The notes beneath the pieces were generated by a model. The model was not told the DNA's origin. It saw only the letters and a list, made by a program, of their open reading frames with translations, and did no database searches. The position numbers and the translations under genes were made by a program. DNA of 64,000 bases from Gari tellinella (Eukaryota > Mollusca > Bivalvia > Cardiida > Psammobiidae): assembly GCA_922989275.2 (NCBI GenBank), contig OV277856.1, forward strand, positions 82,913,038 through 82,977,037. The letters are read 5' to 3'. Below, piece by piece: positions 30,604 through 42,289 of the stretch (positions are counted from its first letter, which is position 1; every line of letters begins with the position of its first letter).

Positions 30604-31880
30604 AATTGTCTAAGTGGAAGGGGCATAACTCCACCAAGATTTACTTAATACAAGAATATCGTTCCCAATGCTGGATGCTCCCCACAAAGAAAAACCCCAA
30701 GGTATAGCATGTTTAGTAGGTGAACACAGTATCAAGTTTCAATAACTTATGATGCATCCTTCAGGAGATATGCTTGAAAAAAGGGAGACAATTCAATATT
30801 TGGATATGACAGAGTTATAATTTTTGTGTACTACACTTCTTTTTATCATCTGTTAACACAGTATCAAGTTTCATCAAGTTACAGTGCTCCAGAAAATTAT
30901 TGAACTAAATTCCAACAACCCTACATACTAAATTTCAATTCAAAATATCAATGCAGGACTGAGATAATGAGCCAAAACCACAAATTGTCAGACATTTTCT
31001 ATGTCCAAGGCGCATAACTCAATCAAAACTTCTTCAGCTCAAATAAAATTCAATATTGACCTGCGTATTGCCATAATGTATCCTTATACCAAATTTCAAT
31101 TCAAAATGTCAGTGCATGGCTGATATAATGAGCCGAAACAACAAACTGTTCAAAACTTTCCAAGTCCAAGAGGCATAACTCTGTCTAAAATTATTCAACC
31201 AAATTCCAACATGACCTGCATAATACCTGCATGTATCTACATTCCAAATTTCAATTCAAAATGTCAATGCAAGACTGAGGAACTGAGAGGAAACCACAAA
31301 TTGTCTGAAAATGTCTGTATCCAAGGGGCATAACTGTCAAAACTTATTTTGCCAAAAAACCAAATTCAAACTTGACCTGTGTTTTGCCATGATATATAGC
31401 TATATAAATGTATTAGATTTCAACTCAAAATGTCAATGCACAGCTAAAACCACAAATTGTAAGAATTGTTATATGTCCAAGGGGCATAACTCTTTCAAAA
31501 CTTATTCATCTAAAAAAAATTCAAACTTGACCCATTCATTTCCATAATGGATCCATATACCAAATTTCAACACAAAATGTCAAAGCAAAACTGAAATAAT
31601 AAGCGGAATTAAACCACAAACTGTCTGATCTTTTTAGGTCCAAGGGGGAGTAACTCTGTCAAAACTTACTCGACTGAAACCAAATTGAAAGTTGTCCTGC
31701 ATTTTTCCAGTATGTAAATTCTATTAACCAAATTTGAGTCCAATAATTATATGCATTTATGACAGAGAAATTGAACAGACAGAGAATGATGACAGAAGGA
31801 CTGCATTGAGGGACGGAAAGGGGTAACACTGTTTGCCTCTGCTATTACATAAAGGGGGCATTATAAAAAGCACCATTATA
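30604..31880 (+). repeat. ~145-150 bp tandem array (GGGGCATAACTC core)
   Basis: Repeated words TCCAAGGGGCATAACTCTGTC, AAATTTCAATTCAAAATGTC and CCACAAATTGTC recur about seven times with drift. Near the end GACAGAGAATGATGACAGAAGG. It starts with ACAAGAATATCGTTCCCAATG, shared with the element at 42636. Confidence 0.75.
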
Positions 31881-31899
31881 AACCAATAGCTGGAGAATT

Positions 31900-32150
31900 G
31901 TTAACACGTTACCTCATAACTATGCGCTTTTATGCCTTTAATTCAATATAACTTCTAAGAAAATACTTCCATTTCTATACAGCCATGAATAGTTGCCATA
32001 AACTATTTTCTATCTCTTAGAAGATGGTAGCTTAAAGCAGATTGAAAGTAAAGCAGAATGTGCCTGAAGGCACAGTCTGCTTTACTATCAACCTGCTTTA
32101 AGTTGTAACCTGACTTCAAAACTAGCCACAGGCTATGGAGTAATGAATAA
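31900..32150. mobile_element. TTAA-A MITE, diverged
   Basis: GTTAACACGTTACCTCATAAC to GGCTATGGAGTAATGAATAA; palindrome 32032-32102. A sister with matching differences lies at 33165-33365. Confidence 0.72.
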
Positions 32151-32167
32151 ACACGTTGTAATCATAC

Positions 32168-32353
32168 CACTGTGTCGCTGAAAATGAAGGTCTGTGTTTT
32201 AGTCATAACACTGACGGTATGGATAGCTTCATCTATGTCAGCTACGGCTTCAATTGTTGTTTTTCTCAGGGTTTTCACCAGGGACTTGCATACAGTACCG
32301 GCATTGTTTCTATTGGCTTGATACTCCGCAAGCTTCACTGGATCTGGATCGTC
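32168..32353 (-). CDS. Exon: post-REJ helical region
   Basis: 62 codons (226-287), phase 0 to 0; acceptor TTCTGTGCAG, donor GTG|GTATGA. Peptide DDPDPVKLAEYQANRNNAG, then VCKSLVKTLRKTTIEAVAD and IDEAIHTVSVMTKTQTFIFS. The helical, alternating-charge pattern matches the stretch that follows the REJ module in polycystin-like proteins, where short helices lead into the GAIN fold. Well supported by frame and splice signals. Confidence 0.9.
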
Positions 32354-32578
32354 CTGCACAGAAAAAAGATGGATCGTTAATCCTTTACTTATACAATCGC
32401 TTTACGCAAATCCCAGGCCGCAAATTATGTGATAAATTTAGATTAACCATTGGCCTAGGGTCAAACAATTATTAAACAGTGACATTGATCCAGATAAGAC
32501 ACAGAGTTACTCTGGGTCTCATTTAGAAACATGTGTTTCTATGAAGCAATGGAAGCACAATAAGAGACTGCCACTTAC

Positions 32579-32658
32579 CTCTGTGAATGCCTTAGTTCTA
32601 ACTTCATTAGATAAGCTTGTAGCTGTGAAGGAAACGGCACCACCATTTCCCGTATACA
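32579..32658 (-). CDS. Exon: end of REJ region
   Basis: Two bases completing Val199, then 26 codons (200-225); acceptor CATTTTTCAG, donor GAG|GTAAGT. Peptide YTGNGGAVSFTATSLSNEV then RTKAFTE. Only 225 bases of intron separate it from exon 32168-32353, the shortest intron in the gene. That intron contains a partial ATCCAGATAAGACACAGAG hairpin remnant. Confidence 0.86.
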
Positions 32659-32708
32659 CTGAAAAATGAAGACAATAGACGATTGTCAAATCTGTAATCA
32701 ATATACAA

Positions 32709-33140
32709 TAGAACCCTTCTATCAGTCATAAAAAACAAACCTATTTGACAAGTGACAGCTTAACTCATTACCCCATAACCCATTTCTATAGTATTGAAGA
32801 AAGGTGACCACTTAATTAAAGCAGGTTGAAAGTAAAGCAGAATGCACCTTAAGGCATATTTTGCTTTACCTTCAGCCTGATTTAAGCCATCATCTGCTAG
32901 GATATAGAAAATATTTCTTATGGCACATGTTCATAACTGTATAAATTTGATCTATTTTCTTCAGTGGAGGAATAAATTGTAGGCATAAAAAAGGCGTATT
33001 TATGGAGTCATGTGTTAAAGCAAAACTTAAATAAAGCAGAATTCTATCAAATAATCTTTCTACTTTACTTTTATCTTGCTTTAAGAAGACACAAACAAGT
33101 AAACCTCACTCAGTGACTGAAATAGAGAGGTTCTATTGTA
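32709..33140. mobile_element. Tig1 MITE with TTAA-A inserted in its hairpin arm
   Basis: The outer Tig1 (ATAGAACCCTTCTATCAG ... GAAATAGAGAGGTTCTATTG) is interrupted at GACAGCTTAA by TTAA-A (32760-33017, TTAACTCATTACCCCATAAC ... GGAGTCATGTGTTAA) and resumes AGCAAAACTTAAATAAAG. Confidence 0.78.
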
Positions 33141-33164
33141 TATACAGACAGACACACAGACAGA

Positions 33165-33365
33165 CAATTGTTAATTTGCCATGATTGTTAATTTGCATTC
33201 AGCCATGAATACATGCCGTAAAACTATTTTCTATCTCTTAGAAGATGGTAGCTTAAAGCAGATTGAAAGTAAAGCAGAATGTGCCTGAATGCACATTCTG
33301 CTTTACTATCAACCTGCTTTAAGTGGTAACCTGACTTCAAACTAGCAACAGGCTATAGAGTAATA
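33165..33365. mobile_element. TTAA-A MITE, partial
   Basis: Palindrome TTAAAGCAGATTGAAAGTAA ... CAACCTGCTTTAAG at 33252-33322; right end GGCTATAGAGTAATAG. Confidence 0.68.
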
Positions 33366-33425
33366 GATAACCACGTAATCATTTGCGTTTCTTTTTTGTA
33401 CATGTTACACAAACATAAATACACA

Positions 33426-33642
33426 CAGTAACACCTCTCTAATATGCTCACTAAATAATGTATATCTATTAGGTGTTTTGGGTAGGTGACTGCTTTTAAT
33501 TAAATTAAAGCAAGGTGAAAATAAAACAGAACGTTTCTTTAGCCTTCTGTTTTATATTCACCTTGCTTTAAGCAGCTGTCACCTGTATTACATACAACCA
33601 ATTAGCTTTTGTTTTAGAGGTCTTGATAGAGAGGTCATACTG
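33426..33642. mobile_element. Tig1 MITE
   Basis: CAGTAACACCTCTCTAATATG to CTTGATAGAGAGGTCATACTG; palindrome with TTAAAGCAAGGTGAAAATAA arms. Confidence 0.8.
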
Positions 33643-33649
33643 TACATTT

Positions 33650-34004
33650 AATACAAGTTAACTGCTACAAAGCTACTCAATATTGAGTTATGAGAGACAG
33701 TTAATGTGGCTGAAGCTATAAAACTTCCTGAGAGGTAAAAAGTGCAAGATCAAATTAAAACGATGTAAATTGTCAAATGTTATTCTCTTTTTGCATGATT
33801 GTGCAGTCACTTGCAATATTTTATCTCTTACTTTAACTCATCAGTCTTACTTTAAATCATCACGATGAGACAGATTTTAGACCAGTTACTCAAAGCATTA
33901 ATGTTCACACAAATTGTAATTAGATAAGACAGGGATAAGAACATGCTGTTAGTTGTTAAATATCTCAAATGTACAGAATAATTTTGTTAGTGTTCATTAA
34001 GAGC
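33650..34004. other. Intron without recognised features
   Basis: AT-rich single-copy-looking sequence. TTTAAATCATCACGATGAG at 33852 and TTACTTTAACTCATCAG at 33830 are minor local repeats. No gene seen. Confidence 0.4.
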
Positions 34005-34321
34005 TACAGCGCTCCCTCCCTACAACGGCCCTCCAAACAACGACTCCCTCCCTACAACGACTTTTGCTGCAGTTCCCTAAACAGAACAATTATGTTCAAA
34101 CTATTCCCGGCTGCAATATTGTCTGCTTAAAATTGTCGTCTGCTGTTTTTCTCAAAATTACGTTATGTACATTTATACAGAAAAAAAACTTAATGATGAG
34201 TGACAAACAGCTTGAATCCAGATCAGACGCCGCGTTACGCGGCGTCTGATCTGGATTCAAGCTGTTTGCAAATGTTCGCCAATTTCCCTCCCTATAACGA
34301 CTCCCTCCAAACAACGCAACC
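34005..34321. mobile_element. CTCCC-family MITE
   Basis: TACAGCGCTCCCTCCCTACAA start; CTCCCTCCAAACAACG near the end. The perfect palindrome at 34204-34269 has arms CAAACAGCTTGAATCCAGATC, with GACGCCGCGTTACGCGGCGT at the centre. Confidence 0.8.
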
Positions 34322-34390
34322 AATTTTTAAGACCTTATTGGAAAAATTAATCATTGTTAGTTCCTTTAAAATTTCAGGTGGTAAAATATT

Positions 34391-34817
34391 AACCCCTTCA
34401 CTGCCGTATCATCAATTTTAACTCATTTATACCCAGTGAATTCTTCCATGTTTATATATTGGATTAGTCCATTTTTTATCAAAGGGATGTCTGGTCAAAA
34501 TTTTCATTTTCATTTTGTTTTATATTGAAATTGCTATCAGCAAACAGTTTAGACTCTGATCAGACGCCGCATAATGCGGCATCTGATCAGAGTCTACACT
34601 GTCTGCTTATTTCCCATATATGGGATCGTGGGCACAAATGGGTTAACAATTGTTGTCTGTTTTTATGTCTCAAACTTAATTTCTACATATTTTGACTTAG
34701 AAATATTGAAATGAGTAGCAGCTTGGATGGTCAGAGGCTGCAATACACGGCATCTGGTCAGGATTCAAACTGTTTGCAATTATAACCGTTTCACTCGGAG
34801 TAAGGCAGTGAAGGGAT
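34391..34817. mobile_element. TTAA-H MITE split by TTAA-J
   Basis: H begins TTAACCCCTTCACTGCCG and ends GTAAGGCAGTGAAGGG. Inside, TTAA-J (34418-34646, TTAACTCATTTATACCCAG ... GGCACAAATGGGTTAA) carries the palindrome CAAACAGTTTAGACTCTG...GAGTCTACACTG. Another J copy lies at 60061-60288. Confidence 0.78.
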
Positions 34818-34984
34818 TTATTAAACCAATCAAGTACAGCAAAGCAAGACAACCAATTAATTTTTTCTATAATGTCCTCTTATGAATACTTAAACTCATT
34901 TAGCCGTTGAAAATTATATTTTGTTTCCTTAGAGAAAGTATGTTAGTTTATAAACATTTTTTATTATTCATACATTATAATAAT

Positions 34985-35095
34985 GACAAGTGTCAAACAG
35001 TTTGTAGCCAGATCTGACCGCCTTATGTGGCATCTGATCTGGATCCAAACTGTTTGCAAAAACCAGTAGTCGCGATCAGCCTGACGCAAAGTGTT
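34985..35095. repeat. H-type hairpin remnant
   Basis: Imperfect palindrome with AAACAGTTTGTAGCCAGATC and GATCTGGATCCAAACTGTTT arms around GACCGCCTTATGTGGCATC. Confidence 0.65.
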
Positions 35096-35254
35096 AATTG
35101 ATTTCATGCAAGTTAAAACTGGAGGTAAGTGTTAGAAACAGGGCAGTGTTAGATAAGCAAATCAAACGCAATCTGTTAGTAATACCATATAGAATTGAAA
35201 TAGAATGTGTTAGTAAATCACACAAACATTCAAACTTGTCAGGCAGCCTTTCTT

Positions 35255-35400
35255 TAAACCCATTACCCCATAGCCGCATTATAATGACTGGATGTGAGAC
35301 AGGTGACCACTTATAGCAGGTTGAAAGTAAAGCAGGATGCGCCTTAAGGCACATTCTGCTTTACATTCAGCCTGCTTTAAGCAACTATTTATCCATGGTG
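35255..35400. mobile_element. TTAA-A MITE, left half
   Basis: AAACCCATTACCCCATAGC followed by the palindrome (35313-35381); the right body is missing. Confidence 0.7.
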
Positions 35401-36240
35401 TTGAAAGATTTAATGCAGTATGTGCTATCACTGGTATAAAACTAAGCCTAACTATTAACTCTTTGCAAGCTCGGTATATTTTTTGTCTGCCACATTTTTT
35501 GTCAGCAACTGATCCATATTTGGAATTTGCATGCTCAGAGTTAAGGGACAATTCAGACTATTTTCAATCTATATAACAATTTAGTCTATAAAAGATCCCT
35601 ATGCTTGATAATGAACAATTCTGACAAGTAAAATGGAAGAATCCATTAAATATATACAGACATAAAAATGTTAGTAAACATGCAAATGTTAAGAAACAAC
35701 TTTGTACTGTTGAACTTACATACATCCATCCGCAAATACATGCCTACTCCTTTAAAACTTTAAAAGATTTGGCAAAAAGATACCTGCTGTATATAAGTAG
35801 GAGCAATTAGCTGAAAATGTTCTAACATTTTATCTTTTCTGTCTTTTAAAAGCTATGCTATGTTGCTAGTTTTGAAGAAAGCTAGGTCACCAGTGAAAGC
35901 AGCTTAAAAGTAAAGCAGAATGCGCTTTAATTCACATTTTGCTCTACTTTCAGCTTGCTTTAAGTTTCCATCTACTTATAAGAATATAGATATACACATT
36001 CATGATGGTATAAATTGGAACTAATTTCTTTAGTGAAGAAACAAATTTACATACCGGTATCTATTGAAAAATGGGTTAAAAATACTAAAATGAAACATTT
36101 TCAAGCTATTTTATGTAGACAGTCACTGTGTAGCTATCTATAACATAATTATTTATATTTTCTTGAAAAAGTCTATGGTTTAATTATTGAGATATTGAGA
36201 ATTCCTTTGTTACATAATGTTTATGTGTTTACATACCCTG
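35401..36240. repeat. Intron with one diverged TTAA-A (35830-36080)
   Basis: Diverged A copy with palindrome AGTAAAGCAGAATGCGC ... CATTTTGCTCTACTTTC. The flanking 35401-35820 and 36081-36240 show nothing recognisable. Confidence 0.5.
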
Positions 36241-36700
36241 TGGAATATATATATTGAACAAGATGTGTTTATGAAACACAATGACTTTTGATGAAACTTT
36301 TTCACCTTTAACTGACCTTGACCTTTAACAAACATGGCCCATTAGCTGCATTGAGCTCAAGGGCTACTCAAGTCGAGTACAATGCCAAATATAAAATCTC
36401 TTTCATATGTAGTTATGGCGAAGGTTAAATTAAGCATATTTGACTTATATATTGACCTTTAACTTTGTACTGAGTTCAAGGGCTTCTTCAGAGAACTTTA
36501 CATATGCCACATAGGGTCCCTCTAAAGACTTCTTCAGAGAACTTTACATATGCCACATAGGGTCCCTCTAAAGACCCCAGACCTCCCTAAACCACTCCAA
36601 ACCTACTCAAACCACTTAAAAAACAGCCCAAACTACTCTAATTTCAGAATATCGAATAAAACTAAGCTTATAAATGACGAAATCAAGCTAAAATAATGAA
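36241..36700 (+). repeat. Pearl-like fragment with a 46 bp direct duplication
   Basis: ACAAGATGTGTTTATGAAACA start and ACTGACCTTGACCTTTAAC repeats. CTTCTTCAGAGAACTTTACA to GGGTCCCTCTAAAGAC occurs twice in tandem at 36483-36576. Confidence 0.65.
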
Positions 36701-36702
36701 GA

Positions 36703-37776
36703 AACAAGAGACCCAGAGGGTCACATTTTGCTCACCTGAGAAAGCTAGCAGGGCAAAACAACCTTTTAATAAAGTTATGCTCAAGGTGTCATAATTTGAA
36801 CAATCTTGGTAGAGGACCATAAGGCAAAGCTACATGTCAAATATTTATGATCTGGGCCTTACGGTTTCAAAGAAGAAGATTTTTAAAGGTTTTCTTATGA
36901 CAAACTGATAAGCCCGAGGGCGAGGTCATTTTTGGTCGGGGTCATAATTTGAACAATCTTGGTAGAGGTCAATAAGGCAAAGCTATATGTCGAGTATTAA
37001 AGATCTTGGCCTAACGGTTTCAGAGAAGAAGATTTTTAAAGGTTTTTCTATATAAGTCTATGTAAAACTGATAAAACCTGGGGCGGGTCAATTTTGACCC
37101 GGGGTCATAATTTGAACATCTTGGTAGAGGACCATAAGGCAAAGCTACATGTCTAATATTAATCATCTAGGCCATACAGTTTCAGAGAAGAAGATTTTTC
37201 AAAATTTCCCTAAGAAAAACTGATAAGCCCAAGGGCGGGACCATTTTTGGCCAGGGCGGGCCATTTTTGGCAATCATGGTAGAGGACCATAAGGCAAAGC
37301 TACATGTCAAATATTAATGATCTAGGCCATACAGTTCCAGAGAAGAAGATTTTTAAAGGTTTTCCTAAGAAAAACTGATAAGCCCTAAGCCCAGGCCATT
37401 TTTGGCCCTAGGGTCAAAATTTGACCAATATTGGTAGAAGAGCATTAGGTAATGATACATACCAAACATCAAAGGTCTGGGCCTAGCGGTTTCTGAGAAG
37501 AAGATTTTTTAAGATTTTCTTATGCATTAAAAGTTGTTTATACTGTCATGTTAGAAAATCTGGTCCCACATCAAGGGGAATAACTCTAGCCAGAAACTTT
37601 GAACAAGATTTCGTTCCCCCTTGTCACTGATGCTTCTGGCAAAGTTTGGTTGAAATCGGGTCAGTGGTTTCTGAGGAGATGCTGTTTGGAAATGTGGACG
37701 TACGACGGACGCAAGACGCCGAACAAATTGCGGTCACAATAGCTCATCCTGAGCCTTTGGCTCAGGTGAGCTAAAA
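36703..37776 (+). mobile_element. Pearl/Helentron-like element with tandem core
   Basis: Starts ACAAGAGACCCAGAGGGTCA (a short stem). Core units of ~170-185 bp carry ATAATTTGAACAATCTTGGT, GAGGACCATAAGGCAAAGCT and AGAGAAGAAGATTTTTAAAG. Ends with ACGTACGACGGACGCAAGACG and the hairpin AGCTCATCCTGAGCCTTTGG / CTCAGGTGAGCTAAAA. Confidence 0.82.
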
Positions 37777-37799
37777 AAGTATCAAATCTACCATGTTTT

Positions 37800-38580
37800 T
37801 CATTTAAGGGGATTCAACCTACCAGTAATTACCCTACTTTTTGACCAGACATAAATCATATTCATAGGAGCAAGTTTCATGAAATTATGGCTAAAAATAT
37901 GGCCCAGAAAGTGTTCAGATCCCTTTTCATGCTTTGACCTACTTTTTATTCAGACATAACCCAGATTCATAACTGACCTAGTCTGTCAAGGTGATCAATC
38001 TGAGATAGTTACATGAAAATTAGGGCAAAAGATGTGGGCCCTAGAAAACTTTGAAGCTTTTCCTATGATTTGACGTACTGACCCACTTTTTGACCCCAAG
38101 TAATCCATAATACATTGCATAGATTTTGTCAAGGTGGTCATTCTGCGCAAGTTTTATGAACTTGTGGCTAAAAACATTAGCCCTACAGTGTTCAGAAGCT
38201 ATTTCTATGTTTTGACCAGTCCTACTGACTTACTTTTTAATCTTATGTGACCAATATTAACATAGTGCCTAGCTTTTGTCAAGATAATCGTTCTAAGCAA
38301 GCTTTAAGAAGATTTGGACTAACCCTAACTCTAACCCTAGAATGACCTGGAGGCAACCCCTAACCCTATGTCCCACAACTGGCCAGGTTAATATACAAGA
38401 AAGGCATTTTAGGGCCAGGTTAAAATCACAACAAATGGCCAAGTTAATGATTTTACATTGTGTGTCTCTTAAAAAAAGTCAGGCAAGATACCATTCGTGA
38501 ATACGGAGGGACTGACGGAAGCCGGACACAGCAGTATCACATTATAGCTCGCCTGGAGAACGTTGTGCTCTGGCGATCAG
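37800..38580 (+). mobile_element. Pearl-like element, tandem core and terminal hairpin
   Basis: About three ~165 bp units (GACCTACTTTTTATTCAGAC, GTCAAGGTGATCAATCTGAG, TTTGACC). The end is ATAGCTCGCCTGGAGAACG / GTGCTCTGGCGATCAGCTAAAA, with a damaged hairpin. A CTAACCCTAACTCTAACCC run (38328) is too short and impure to be telomeric. Confidence 0.65.
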
Positions 38581-38814
38581 CTAAAATAAAAAATCTTTAT
38601 CTTGCAGAAGTAAATTTGTCAATGCTATTGTATCAAATGTTAGAAAAAGTATCAGTTAAATACAAACCTTGAAATACAATGTAGTTATAGCATCTTTGTT
38701 TTTCACAAGATAAGCCTTAAAGCTTCAATCTTAAATAACTACACTAGCTACTTTAAATTACATTGCTCTAGGTAAGAGGAAGTAATATTTCCAACACAAT
38801 ACCTTTAACTCATT

Positions 38815-39054
38815 CACCCCTGAAACTTTTAATGGACAATTCCAATTTCAAAATAAGTCTAGTCCATTTTTGACTATTTAGGGTTGATTTTAAAGATATA
38901 TTTCAATTGACAAACAGTGAAGGCCCTGATCAGAGGGCTCCTTAAGGAGCCCTCAGATCATGGTCTACACTGTTTGCATAGGACAAGTGTAATCCTCACA
39001 GGTACATTGTTTGTAAATGACAAGTATACTCATCACTAGGGTTGAATGAGTTAA
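38815..39054. mobile_element. TTAA-B MITE, inverted
   Basis: TTAACTCATTCACCCCTGAAA to CACTAGGGTTGAATGAGTTAA; palindrome AAACAGTGAAGGCCCTGATC ... GATCATGGTCTACACTGTTT. Confidence 0.85.
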
Positions 39055-39086
39055 TATCTCCACTAAACACCATGTTGTGACTATAG

Positions 39087-39344
39087 CAGGGCTGCCATTT
39101 CTCCGGATTTTTCCTAAATCTTCGGATTTTTTTCTAGAACATGGTAGCTTAAAGCAGGCTGAAAGTAAAGCAGAATGCGCCATAAGGCGCATTCTGCTTT
39201 ACTTCCAGTCTGCTTTAAGTAGTCATGTGTCAACAAAACTAGAAACAGGCTATGGGGTAAAGGTACGATTCGTAAATTCGCACTTGGAAAAATGCAAATT
39301 TGGAAATCTTAGGATATTTCATGTCAACTTATGGCAGCCCTGCT
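39087..39344. mobile_element. GCCAT-family MITE carrying A-type hairpin
   Basis: GGGCTGCCATTTCTCCGGATT to ACTTATGGCAGCCCTG. The interior palindrome (39148-39217) and its following AACTAGAAACAGGCTATGGG come from TTAA-A, so this family appears to contain TTAA-A-derived sequence. Confidence 0.8.
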
Positions 39345-39645
39345 ATAGTCATTCACATAGTCCCTTCTTGACGATTCAAATGAGCAGTCACAAGATGAGG
39401 TCTAGTCGGGACATTTAGAATTACAATTGGAGTGACGTTACTCTTTCCTGTTCAAACAGAACTAAACGAAGGAATACATAATGCAGTCAAATGGCGAAAA
39501 AATAGACAAAATATTAAAAACTATTTTTTTAATTTAATCATAATTTTGAAATACAGGATTTACTGAATCATGAAAACACTCCCCTTATCTAGAGCCTGGT
39601 ACTATTAACAATGCAAAGGAGGGTGGGTGGGGAAAAAACATGCAC

Positions 39646-39814
39646 CTGATTCATCATTACTACTAAGTTTCACAAATGAAGTGCTGATGGCATTAATGAA
39701 GCCTGTGGTCATGGACAAGACTGCAACAGCATCAATAACATGCAAGAAACTGTGGGGCTGTTTAATCCATCCATCTAGCTCTGCCTTGAGGTCGTCAAAA
39801 GACTGAGCAGCCGA
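39646..39814 (-). CDS. Exon: REJ region
   Basis: 56 codons (143-198) and one base of Val199; acceptor TTCTTTTCAG, donor TCAG|GTGCAT (weaker donor). Peptide SAAQSFDDLKAELDGWIKQ, then FLHVIDAVAVLSMTTGFINA and FVKLSSNDES. The helical pattern with D-x-W and V-I-D-A-V-A-V-L resembles the segment after the REJ beta-domain in polycystin-like proteins. Frame and phase agree with both neighbours. Confidence 0.88.
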
Positions 39815-40046
39815 CTGAAAAGAAAATATTCAAACTGTCTGAATTGAGTTGTACTGCCAACATCCCTTACATATGATTCGTAGAAACTGTATTTAGAGCA
39901 AAATTTACTGGGTTTTTTCGGCGGAGCTGACTGTTTTCTATTTAGACACACTTTATATTTGGCCACACATTTCAACCAATAATATTTGATCAGAAATTTA
40001 GAATTAAGAGCACCTGTTGAAACTGAATAGTCTGATTGGATAGTAG

Positions 40047-40241
40047 CCAGGGCTCCAGATAAGGGAATTGTTTCAAAACTTAAAATCTTTATTTGTGCAT
40101 TAAACCCTGTGGTGTCACTATACATATGAATTGTCTCTTCAAGACAATCAAAATGAGTGGTAATACCATAGGGTTTGGTGCTAAAAGAGGTGAAAAAATG
40201 TGATTTGTTTATTTTAATCACTCTTATCTGGAGCCCTGTAG
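40047..40241. mobile_element. CAGGG-family MITE, diverged
   Basis: CAGGGCTCCAGATAAGGGAAT to CTTATCTGGAGCCCTG; palindrome arms mismatched (AATTGTCTCTTCAAGACAAT). A right half only is seen at 39530-39600. Confidence 0.8.
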
Positions 40242-40880
40242 GCTGGTTATGTCCCATTACAGTGTGGGTGTAAAATTTAGAGATACAGGCTGGCTGTTTA
40301 CTACACTGGTCTGATGAGTTTCCACTGTTGACAAAATTATGCTTCTATTTTAAGATATGATCTGAAATCTATTTATAGATACACAGAGGAAGCTAGGTGT
40401 TTCGTAATTGTTTACAACCAATTTGTTTTAATTGTTAACTATTTGTACACATTTGCCATACATTAAAAGCAATATTTTATATATGAATGGCCTAAAGTGA
40501 GTTAAACACAATTGTGTTGTTTCATCATTATTTACAAGAGTGAAGTACAGTAGATTGTTGTATCTGTACATTTGTGTATGCTATAGTTTGTTTCAAGAAA
40601 CTCTATGAATGGAACAATAGATTAATGTGAGGATCTCCTACCAGTAGCTAGGATATGAGTTAAATTATTGTTTTGTTTTGCATTTCTGTACATGATAGTT
40701 TTGCATTTTAAATAAAAGTTACTGTTTCAATTGAATACTTGTATTTTTTGCTTTTCAATCCAAGATATATATTCTTTGAAAACCTCAATTTAATTCAATT
40801 TTGCACACCCATCTATATAGCCTTAGTTCAACCACTCATTCCGCCGAATATCTTTTTTAAAGATATTTCTTGTTATGACT
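40242..40880. other. Intron without recognised repeats
   Basis: AT-rich sequence with no gene, palindrome or tandem repeat that I can support; one of the few single-copy-looking stretches. Confidence 0.45.
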
Positions 40881-40887
40881 ATTAAGG

Positions 40888-41212
40888 CCTTAACCCATTA
40901 CCCAATAGCTTGTTTCTAGTAGTGAAGATAGGTGACTTCTTAAAGCAGGTTGAAAGTAAAGTAGAATGCACCTTCAGGCACATTCTGCTTTACTTTCAGC
41001 CTACTTTAAGCTACTATTTGCTAGGAGGTAGAATTTATTTCTTTTGGTATATGTTAACTCTTTGAACCCTAGTCACGCATTTATGCGTCATAAATTTGTA
41101 AACAGCATACCTGTGAGGAGTACACTTGTTTTATGCAAACAGTGTAGACCTTGATCAAAGGAACCCTCTGATCAGGGTCTACACTGTTTGTCATTTTGAT
41201 ATATATTGTAAC
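40888..41212. mobile_element. TTAA-A and TTAA-B, both truncated
   Basis: The A copy (TTAACCCATTACCCAATAG, palindrome 40939-41010) is broken at 41052 by TTAA-B (TTAACTCTTTGAACCCTAG). B itself ends abruptly at TATATTGTAACATTAGGGC, where the next element starts. Confidence 0.75.
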
Positions 41213-42115
41213 ATTAGGGCCATCATGGCCCTAAATCGCTCACCTGGTACACCATGTAAACTTAACCTATAGTGACTTAGATTATGACTGGACATGACCC
41301 ACAATCAACCTTGAGAGTGTTAACAAGATTTTTCTATAATTTGACCTAGTGACCTAGTTTTTGACCAGACACAATCAACATTTGATTTTGACCAAGATTC
41401 TGGAAATATTTCATTCAGATCTAACAAGAGGGTTAACGCTGTTTTTCTTTGATTTGACCTAGTGACCTAGTTTTTGAACCAACATGACCCATATTCGAAC
41501 TTGACCTAGATATCAATTGGGCAAACATTCTAACAAAGTTGCATTAAAATCTAATTAGATTTGAAGCCTCTAGAGGGTTAACACTGTTTATCTTTGATTT
41601 GACCTTGTGACTTAGTTTTTAACCCAACATGACCCACATTCAAACTTGACCTAGATATTAATTAAGCAAACATTCTAACCAAGTTGCATTAAAATCAAAT
41701 TAGATTTGTAGCCTCTAGAGTGTTAACAAGGTTTTTCTATGATTTGACCTGGTGTCTTAGTTTTTGACTGGACATGACCCACATTCAAACCTGACTTAGA
41801 TATTAATAAGGTAAACATTCTGACCAAGTTTCATTAAGATCCATTGAGATTTGTAGCCTCTAGAGTGTTAACAAGGTTTTTCTATGATTTGACCTAGTGA
41901 CCTAGTTTTTGACCAGACATGACCCACATTCAAACTTAACCTAGATTTCATCAAGACAAACATTGTCATGAAGTTTCATGAAGATCCGATGAAATTTGTA
42001 GGCGCTAGTCATATCTCTAGGCGCTAGAGTGTTAACGAACAATTGTGGACGGACGAAAGGACGGACGGACGGACAAACGACGGACATTCAGCGATCCAAG
42101 CAGGCCGGTATGGTG
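41213..42115 (+). mobile_element. Pearl-like element, ~150 bp core units
   Basis: Starts with a stem AGGGCCATCATGGCCCTAAA and TCGCTCACCTGGTACACC. Units carry GATTTGACCTAGTGACCTAG, TTTTTGACCAGACATGACCC and AGCCTCTAGAGTGTTAAC, about five times. Ends (GACG)n, GACGGACGGACGGACAAACG. Confidence 0.78.
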
Positions 42116-42289
42116 TGAATATGCATTAGAATTGTACTGAGACTGTTTACAATATGGGGAGACATAAATAATACTAGAGATATGACTGGGTCAACACTGT
42201 AAGAAACAAACGATGCACCCTAGTTGTAGGCATGATATATGCAGCAGGTAATTCTTGAAACTAGAATGTACGTTCAATAAATGCTTCTG

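Noticed and set aside
34204..34269. Palindromes as CRISPR, terminators or microRNA genes
   Set aside because: They are the cores of dispersed MITEs with defined ends, in a eukaryotic intron. Spacing and sequence do not fit CRISPR arrays or bacterial terminators, and no conserved mature microRNA is recognised.
38328..38365. CCCTAA-like run, possible interstitial telomere
   Set aside because: Only about three impure units; typical chance content of a tandem core.
39775..40257. 160-codon minus-strand frame overlapping an exon
   Set aside because: It reads the REJ exon in the wrong frame and then a CAGGG MITE. The spliced frame SAAQSFDDL is the one in phase with both neighbouring exons.
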